A stretch of DNA of 64,000 nt from Laguncularia racemosa. Lineage: Eukaryota; Streptophyta; Magnoliopsida; Myrtales; Combretaceae. The notes beneath the pieces are model-generated. The model searched no databases, was not told the DNA's origin, and saw only the letters and a program-made list of their open reading frames with translations. Shown here one piece after another: positions 58,502 to 64,000 of the stretch. The stretch is from assembly GCA_037954665.1 (NCBI GenBank), contig JBBMOL010000180.1, positions 992,001-1,056,000 on the forward strand. Direction: 5' to 3'. Each line of letters begins with the position of its first letter. Positions within the stretch are counted from its first letter, which is position 1. The translations under genes were made by a program, and so were the position numbers.

Positions 58502-60206
58502 TCAAGGATCTACTTGCATGACTCCCTCCCCCATATCTTGTGTACCTAAGTGTCTTTCCTTTTGAGGAGGGGGTAGAGTAACCATAGATGTATATGTTAT
58601 GTGAACATCAGGTGTATAAAACTCTATCGGATCGACATTGAATGTAAGATCATCATAATATGGTGAAGGACGAGCTATCGGTGAGTAATAAGTGGGTGAG
58701 GCATCTACAGGGGGGCTAGGAAACCGATCTTGCACTATCTGCTGATAACAACCTTTAGTATGAGCTTGTCCTCTTCCTTGAGTTACATGAGGTGCAGGCA
58801 TCTCTTAATGGTGCTCCCGATGATTTGAAGGGAATAATGTAACACCACCATGACTACAAAGGAAATGCCTCCTAGTAGCTACTACGGCTCGGGACTCTTT
58901 TAGGGAATCTGCTACCTTAATGCGAGCAAAGCAATCCAACTACATGGAAAGTCAAACATGTTAATAATATAATGTAGAAAACATAAAAGTACAATGATAT
59001 GGTTAAAGTGACTTACCAAGGCATTGAGTATCGCTCTAGTCTGGCCAATGTACCGTCATGTGATATTATGGTACCAAGGGTAATATGCAATATCTACACC
59101 ACTCGACAATGTGTCGTTAAACTCTAGCTAAACAATAGAGAATCGGTGTTGCTCCCATTGCTAGATATTGACCGCATGTCTCCTCCTCCAATCCTCATTG
59201 GTTTTCCCTCTAAGATCGGTACTATGGAGAGGAGATGTATCTCACTATTGTGGAATCCTCTAGTTCCTATTGAACCATCACATCACCTAATTAGGTTGGT
59301 GTCACTCCACACTATGGAAGCAAATTAGAGGCACCCGGGCACACCAAATATCACTCCCTTCTTGATAGGAAGGGGGAAGCTCCTCCAGGACCTCATGCGT
59401 ATATGGCATCCAATAGATCTACAAGAGATTAAGTTATTTAGTGAAGAGTAGATGAGTAAAGTAAACAATATTAAATCAAGTAATGTATAATACCTGCTCA
59501 AGTGTCTATCGATCCAGAGCATCTAGGTACTGGCAAGGACATGAGTAGCCACTTGTGTGATGTTAAGCACGACATGCCAGCAATATGCTAAAGGAGCATC
59601 ATGGGGAATGCAGACCTAGCGCTAAGTTGGAGCAATGTGTAGAAATCTATCCTAGGCCCAAATATGCAGAAGAATCACAGCTCGTCTAATCTCCTGTGTG
59701 GATGCATTAGCTACATGGCATAGAAATCTATACAACCAGGTTAAGCATGTTGCTCCACAATTATACTACCTTGTCACTTGAAAATCCTCCAAAAGTGGGA
59801 GAAACATCAAGTAGACTAAGCTGGAAGATTTATTTATGAAGACAAGTCCACCCATAAGCTGGAGGACGTATGCTCATGCGTACCGCATGATAGATAACTC
59901 GTTCGCATCATCTGGTAGGCCCCTGAAAGAATTCTTCAACCATGACATCTTCAGCTATCTCTCGAAAATATCACCAGGGCTAAGCTTAACTTTAAGCAAG
60001 CTCTCACACTCGTTTACCTAGTGCAAGCTAGTGACACCAGTGACTACATGCCCATCAATGGGCATGCCCAATTGCATCGCCACATCCTGTAAGGTGACCA
60101 TTAGTTCCCTATGTAGCATGTGAAAGGTGTGCATCTCCGGTCTCCACCTCTTCATTAAAGCTATAATGAGATGCCAGTCTAACTGTATGAACATAAGCTG
60201 GGACAC
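58502..60206 (-). pseudogene. MULE B plant mobile domain protein
   Basis: Boxes run in minus-strand order. LMFIQLDWHLIIALMKRW, ETFHM-like HTFHMLHRELMVTLQDV and MQLGMPIDGHVV (60206-60018) come first. LLHIWA*DRFLHIAPT lies at about 59690-59630, then WMPYTHEVLEELPPSYQEG and ARVPLICFHSVE (59420-59300). A proline-rich tail (58801-58502) follows. The tryptophan of WAWDRF is TAG (59652-59654), exactly as in MULE A, and the tryptophan after HSVE is TGA. The AT-rich stretch at 59420-59490 could be an intron. The role of the PMD is unknown. Confidence 0.75.
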
Positions 60207-60339
60207 CTCATGAAAGCCAACCTACTGCAAATAAGGCATAAGGCACTAGTTGAAGTGCAATCTCTCCTTTAAGGTCTTTAGATAGGCCTCTCATCTACGA
60301 CATACTAACTAAGCATCCTCTTGAAAATGAGGCAAATTT

Positions 60340-62950
60340 AGTACGATTAGTGTAACTTATGAGTATGCAATGTAATGAAAGTGGAAACTAATAATATATC
60401 TGTCCCCTCTAGACAGCCTCTAAGTGGTGGGTGTCTCGTAATGTGAGGAGCAATTTATCTACTGGGCTCAAATCCATCTTGAAAAGAGATAATAAAGAGT
60501 TGGGTCATTTTCAAAGTTATAAAACAATTTTTCATTTTTTTTCTTTTTAACTACCAATAAAAAACTACGCATGAATTGTTACTAAAAATTACAATTGTTA
60601 GTAAACATGAACCTTGTTGCCCCTTTTGTTCGGGGTAGCTTCTTCTATTATAGTCCTTCTTCCAACAGAAACCACAAGCATTCTTTAATGATGGCTTCCT
60701 AAGATCCATCTCATTGTGATACTGCTTAGATCGAAGTCTGCTCTTACTTCGAGTAAGTTCAACATCTAGATGAACAAATAAAGTCTACACGTTAGGTTAT
60801 CTACCGGCATCCCCAATAAAATTGAAGCTACTATAGTATACAAGGATTTGGTATGTCCAATAATACTACTTGGCCGCACATTGCATATCGTCTACATGAA
60901 CATATGACATAGTAGAAAATGCATGTGAATAAGGAATTTTATACGTTTTTCATTTGTTACATGTGCATTCATTCCTTAATGGGTTCACGGTATGATGTTA
61001 CCACTTGCAATCCTATGTCCTACTCTTCTTGCGCTTGTGATAACCTCAAAAACTCCACTCCCTCTATCAAAATTGATTACCATGTGGCAACTAGCAACTT
61101 AGCCTCATTTTTTAAATTTTTCAACAGCCTACGGTGTAAACACCTCCCCCTTTGCAAACCCCTCATTAGCCTTATCATGGCATTGTTCCTAATACCTAAC
61201 ATAGTTATAAAAAGACTTTCATAACTAACGTTGACATAAGTAAACAACTTGCATCCTTTAACATGGCATTGTATCTCTCATAGAGGTTAATGGTCATAAA
61301 CTTGTATTTGGAGCTCCCATCATATACTCAAGTCTATCTTTCTCTAGAGATGCAAGAGAAGTAGGTGGGCCTAGCTTCATTTCTTTTTCTTAACTCCTCC
61401 ATGTAAAATTCATACTTCTATTCCTATGCTTGTAAACCTGTTGCAGTGACAAGTTTTTTTAGGGGGGCACTTTTGAACTTTGAATTAAAGTTACTAGCCA
61501 CATTTCGAATGCATAAGTGCCAATGTGCAAAGGGGACGTGGTCATCCAATATCACGGTGCTTAATTACCTCGACTATCCCTGCATGTTGGTCGAATATGA
61601 GACATATCGTTTCCTAGTCACAATGATAACTAACTACGTGTTCCTTCAACAACACTAAAAGCCATGATTAGGATGCGAAGGATTCTTTATCCACCAATGC
61701 AAATGCTAAAGGGACTATATGTTTAGCATCGTCTATGCCACATGCAATGAGAAGTTTATGTTCATGTTTCCTGTAACAGAAGGTTCCATCGATGCTGACA
61801 GCCGACTTATAGTGTTAGAATGTCTTAACACATGGCCCAAATGTCCATAACACTCTCTAGAAGATCACTTCTTCTTCTGTCGTGATTGGCCAACCTTGCC
61901 ACTTGACATGCATACCTAGGTTACTAATTTGGATGGCATTTAACAGTTTGGGCAACTCCATGTATTATTTATCCTAATCCCTATATACAGCTTCAATTGC
62001 CCTCTTTTTACCATCCTATAAGTGTCTCCTTGTCACTAGATACATGAATGTGTCGTGAATATTTTGCTTTAGTACAGACACCTTTATATCTAGTTCATTC
62101 CTAACCTAACCCAAGAAGCAGCGTACTATAAAGCTTGAGTCCAACTAAGGATGGTCTTGATTCGATAAGGGATTGAAACATGTGTGTGGCCCTTAAAAAA
62201 TGGTAATTACACAATCTCTATCCATCTTTTTTTAGCATGCATGAAGTTGCCATCTACATCTCTTGCCCCTCTTAAGGTAAATAACATACCACACCTTCTT
62301 ATCAGACTCGTCGACACGATAATTATGGTGATTCTTTATATGGTATGCCTTCACTGCGCATATCAAATCTAACTTAATGGCAAACCACATTCCTTTCCTT
62401 AACTTATCACCAAGGCTTAAGTCATCTAAAGATAGAGCACTCTCCTCAAATGTTATGTACCTATCACCACCATCCCTCTCATTGAAGAAAGGAATAGGAT
62501 GCTCGAAGGATAAAGTTATAGGATCCACCAATGGAGAGCTAGGCACAATAGTTTATGCGATGGCAACCTTTGGGGACATTGGAGGTAGAGGATCATCAAA
62601 TGTGTCAAGCTCAATATTTATGTAAGGCCCACTGGTTACATCCTCCTCATTTAAAACTTTTTCTTTAAAATCAACAAATACTTCATTGTGAACCTCTTTG
62701 ATCTCCCTCCTAAATGCATCTTTGATGGGTAAATTCATGTCATTGTCTTCATTCATGCACTCTTGACCATGCAAGGGGGAAGGGGGCATGGGGAGGAGGC
62801 ATTGTAGTCTCATAACCTATGGTTTCACCTTGAGTGCCCACAATATTACCTTCTAATTTAATGAACAACTTCGATGAACAATTGACCCGTACTTTGAGAA
62901 AATTCAACAAGAGCTTCCACATCATCATCATCTGTGATTGGGATAAAAGA
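60340..62950 (-). pseudogene. MULE B transposase (MuDR, DDE, SWIM)
   Basis: The MuDR domain (62546-62232) contains FAIKLDLICAVKAYHIKNH, NYRVDESDKKVWYV and CRWQLHA. The DDE core (61810-61680) gives AVSIDGTFCYRKHEHKLLIA, then KHIVPLAFALVDKES. Near 61560-61460, AHWHLCIRNVASNFNSKFKS matches the region between the second and third acidic residues. The SWIM finger (60990-60890) reads NECTCNK*KTYKIPYSHA; its third ligand cysteine is tyrosine. Upstream, 62813-62553 carries an acidic N-terminal part. Many stops make it inactive. Confidence 0.78.
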
Positions 62951-63204
62951 ATATTATGGATGGACAGAACTAGAGTTAAAAACTATCAGCTGCTTGTGGA
63001 ACACCTCTACTTAAAGAGACAAAGGATTAATTTTGTTTGTTGCACATTTGAACAACAATTTTGTGAACCTCACATCTGTCTTTACTTTAATTTTCTTAAT
63101 AGCCCCTTTGTCATAATATGGTCCGTCTTCACCATACATGATATTCTCATGGGAAATTATCGCAAATCCCACAAAATCTACCATTTTCACAAAATCGAGT
63201 TGAA

Positions 63205-63485
63205 TTCTTCAAGATAGGGCAAATTCCACAAAATTAAGGCAAATTCTACAAATTAGAGCAAATTTACTAAAATTAGGCAATTTTAATAAAATTGGGGCAA
63301 ATTCTACGAATTAAGACAAATCCCACCAATTAGGGCAATTTTAATAAAATTGGAGCAAATCCTACAAATTTTGGAAATTTTAATAAAATTGGGGTAAATT
63401 TACTATAATTGGATACTATGAATTATGGCAACTTTAATGAAATTGGGGCAAATCCTATAAATTAGGAAAAATCTTACAAATTCTT
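63205..63485. repeat. Minisatellite with ~19-20 bp unit in MULE B
   Basis: Units resemble GGCAAATTCTACAAATTAG and GGCAATTTTAATAAAATTG. The longer word TTTTAATAAAATTGG starts at 63281, 63339 and 63378, with a variant at 63432. Those spacings of 58, 39 and 54 are near multiples of 19-20. The array lies just outside the transposase N terminus. Confidence 0.7.
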
Positions 63486-63834
63486 TGCTAATTGGTATGG
63501 ACCAATGTACAACTTTGAGTGCGCTTTCAATCTTAACTTTCAACTATTACAAAATCAACAATAGCACATTCGATTTCATAAAGAGAAACAACAATGGAGT
63601 GTACAATCATTATATCCAATAAATCAAATTTACAACGAATTTTTACATGAAATAAGTGATACTTAAATAAAAATTGAAATCATGAGTTAGAGTTATGGAA
63701 CTACAATTTCCAAGCCAAAAATTTTGTTTTCTAGATATGTTTTAGAGAGAAAGTTGAGAGAAATAGAAGAAAAATCATGACTAATTTTTGTTGGAAAATG
63801 ATGTTTTGTGTCCGTGTGAGGATTACAAGGTGCT

Positions 63835-64000
63835 CGGCTAAATCGTAGGTTAGGATTGCAATTTTAGTTGAGGGTAAATCATAGGTTGGCATTGCAATTT
63901 ATCCAAAAACGCATCGTATCACTTAAGGATGAATCGCAGTGCGATTTACCCCCCAACTAAAATTGCAAGTTGGACATGCGATTTCAAAACAATATTTTAG
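63835..64000 (-). repeat. MULE B right terminal region with repeated AAATCG...GCAATTT motif
   Basis: A motif of about 25 bp that starts AAATCG.AGGTT and ends ATTGCAATTT occurs at 63840 and 63879, and inverted at 63946-63985. Related words occur at 57921-57945. An inverted pair, 63852-63880 and 63936-63965, could form a hairpin. Such subterminal motifs are typical transposase contact regions (inference). Confidence 0.5.

Larger units (their letters stand above)
57905..64000 (-). mobile_element. MULE B: second Mutator-like element with PMD
   Basis: The coding order matches MULE A: MuDR domain (62546-62232), DDE core (about 61810-61440), SWIM (about 60990-60890), PMD (60206-59150), and a proline-rich tail (58801-58502). 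Ends 57905-57970 and 63935-64000 align as inverted repeats without gaps, at about 38 of 66 positions. Protein similarity to MULE A is only moderate, so it is a separate old insertion of a related family rather than part of the reductase duplication. The right end coincides with the last base of the window, so it may continue outside. Confidence 0.7.

Noticed and set aside
62834..63217. 127-codon plus-strand frame near the right end of the window
   Set aside because: No recognisable protein features. It is opposite to the transposase N-terminal region of MULE B and extends towards the minisatellite.
57905..64000. MULE A and MULE B as part of the same segmental duplication as the reductase genes
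   Set aside because: Both lie upstream of a reductase copy in the same orientation, but PMD and MuDR segments differ far more than the reductases (96 percent), and their terminal repeats differ. Independent insertions fit better.
1..64000. CRISPR arrays, operons, bacterial genes or viral insertions
   Set aside because: No spaced identical repeats, Shine-Dalgarno-led gene runs, or movement or coat protein-like frames were seen. RT-bearing elements all fit LINE, Copia or Gypsy layouts.

Overview
The window looks like a woody eudicot nuclear genome segment. It is AT-rich, its only host genes have introns, and it carries plant-type LINE, Copia, Tat/Ogre Gypsy, hAT and Mutator-like elements. A grapevine (Vitis) origin is my guess from the general look of the repeats and cannot be proved here. 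About nine tenths of the window is mobile DNA or its debris.

Host genes. Two six-exon genes on the minus strand each encode a complete 310-residue aldo-keto reductase of the plant sorbitol-6-phosphate dehydrogenase / mannose-6-phosphate reductase group. They lie at 18065-21722 (copy A) and 53377-57381 (copy B). All introns are GT-AG, exon lengths are identical, and I count 11 amino-acid differences. Flanking similarity extends from about 5.16 kb to 22.0 kb (A, disregarding one insertion) and from about 52.14 kb to 57.7 kb (B), so the genes sit in a direct segmental duplication.

Region by region. 1-5.5 kb is noncoding, repeat-like DNA. 5.52-17.1 kb is a minus-strand LINE that landed in the 3' flank of gene A. 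A 5.0 kb Copia element (10975-15981, 5-bp target duplication TTACC) later split the LINE's ORF1. 17.1-22.3 kb is gene A with flanks. 22.37-46.69 kb is one Mutator-like element (MULE A) carrying transposase, SWIM finger and plant mobile domain (PMD). Its PMD frame is split by a 15.8 kb Tat/Ogre-like Gypsy element (24827-40595, TSD CCCAC), which itself holds a solo LTR (33587-35515, TSD AGTAT). Its MuDR domain is split by an 801-bp hAT-like element (42809-43609, 8-bp TSD). 46.7-52.1 kb holds AT-rich DNA, a truncated LTR of the Ogre-like family, a second copy of the repeat at 3.8-4.8 kb, and an LTR tail. 52.1-57.7 kb is gene B with flanks. From about 57.9 kb to the window end lies a second MULE with a PMD (MULE B), whose right terminus falls at or just beyond the last base.

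The two reductases are the only apparently functional protein genes. All transposon reading frames have stops or frameshifts, many explained by C-to-T (G-to-A) change. Insertions can be ordered by nesting: LINE before Copia; MULE A before Ogre before solo LTR; MULE A before hAT.
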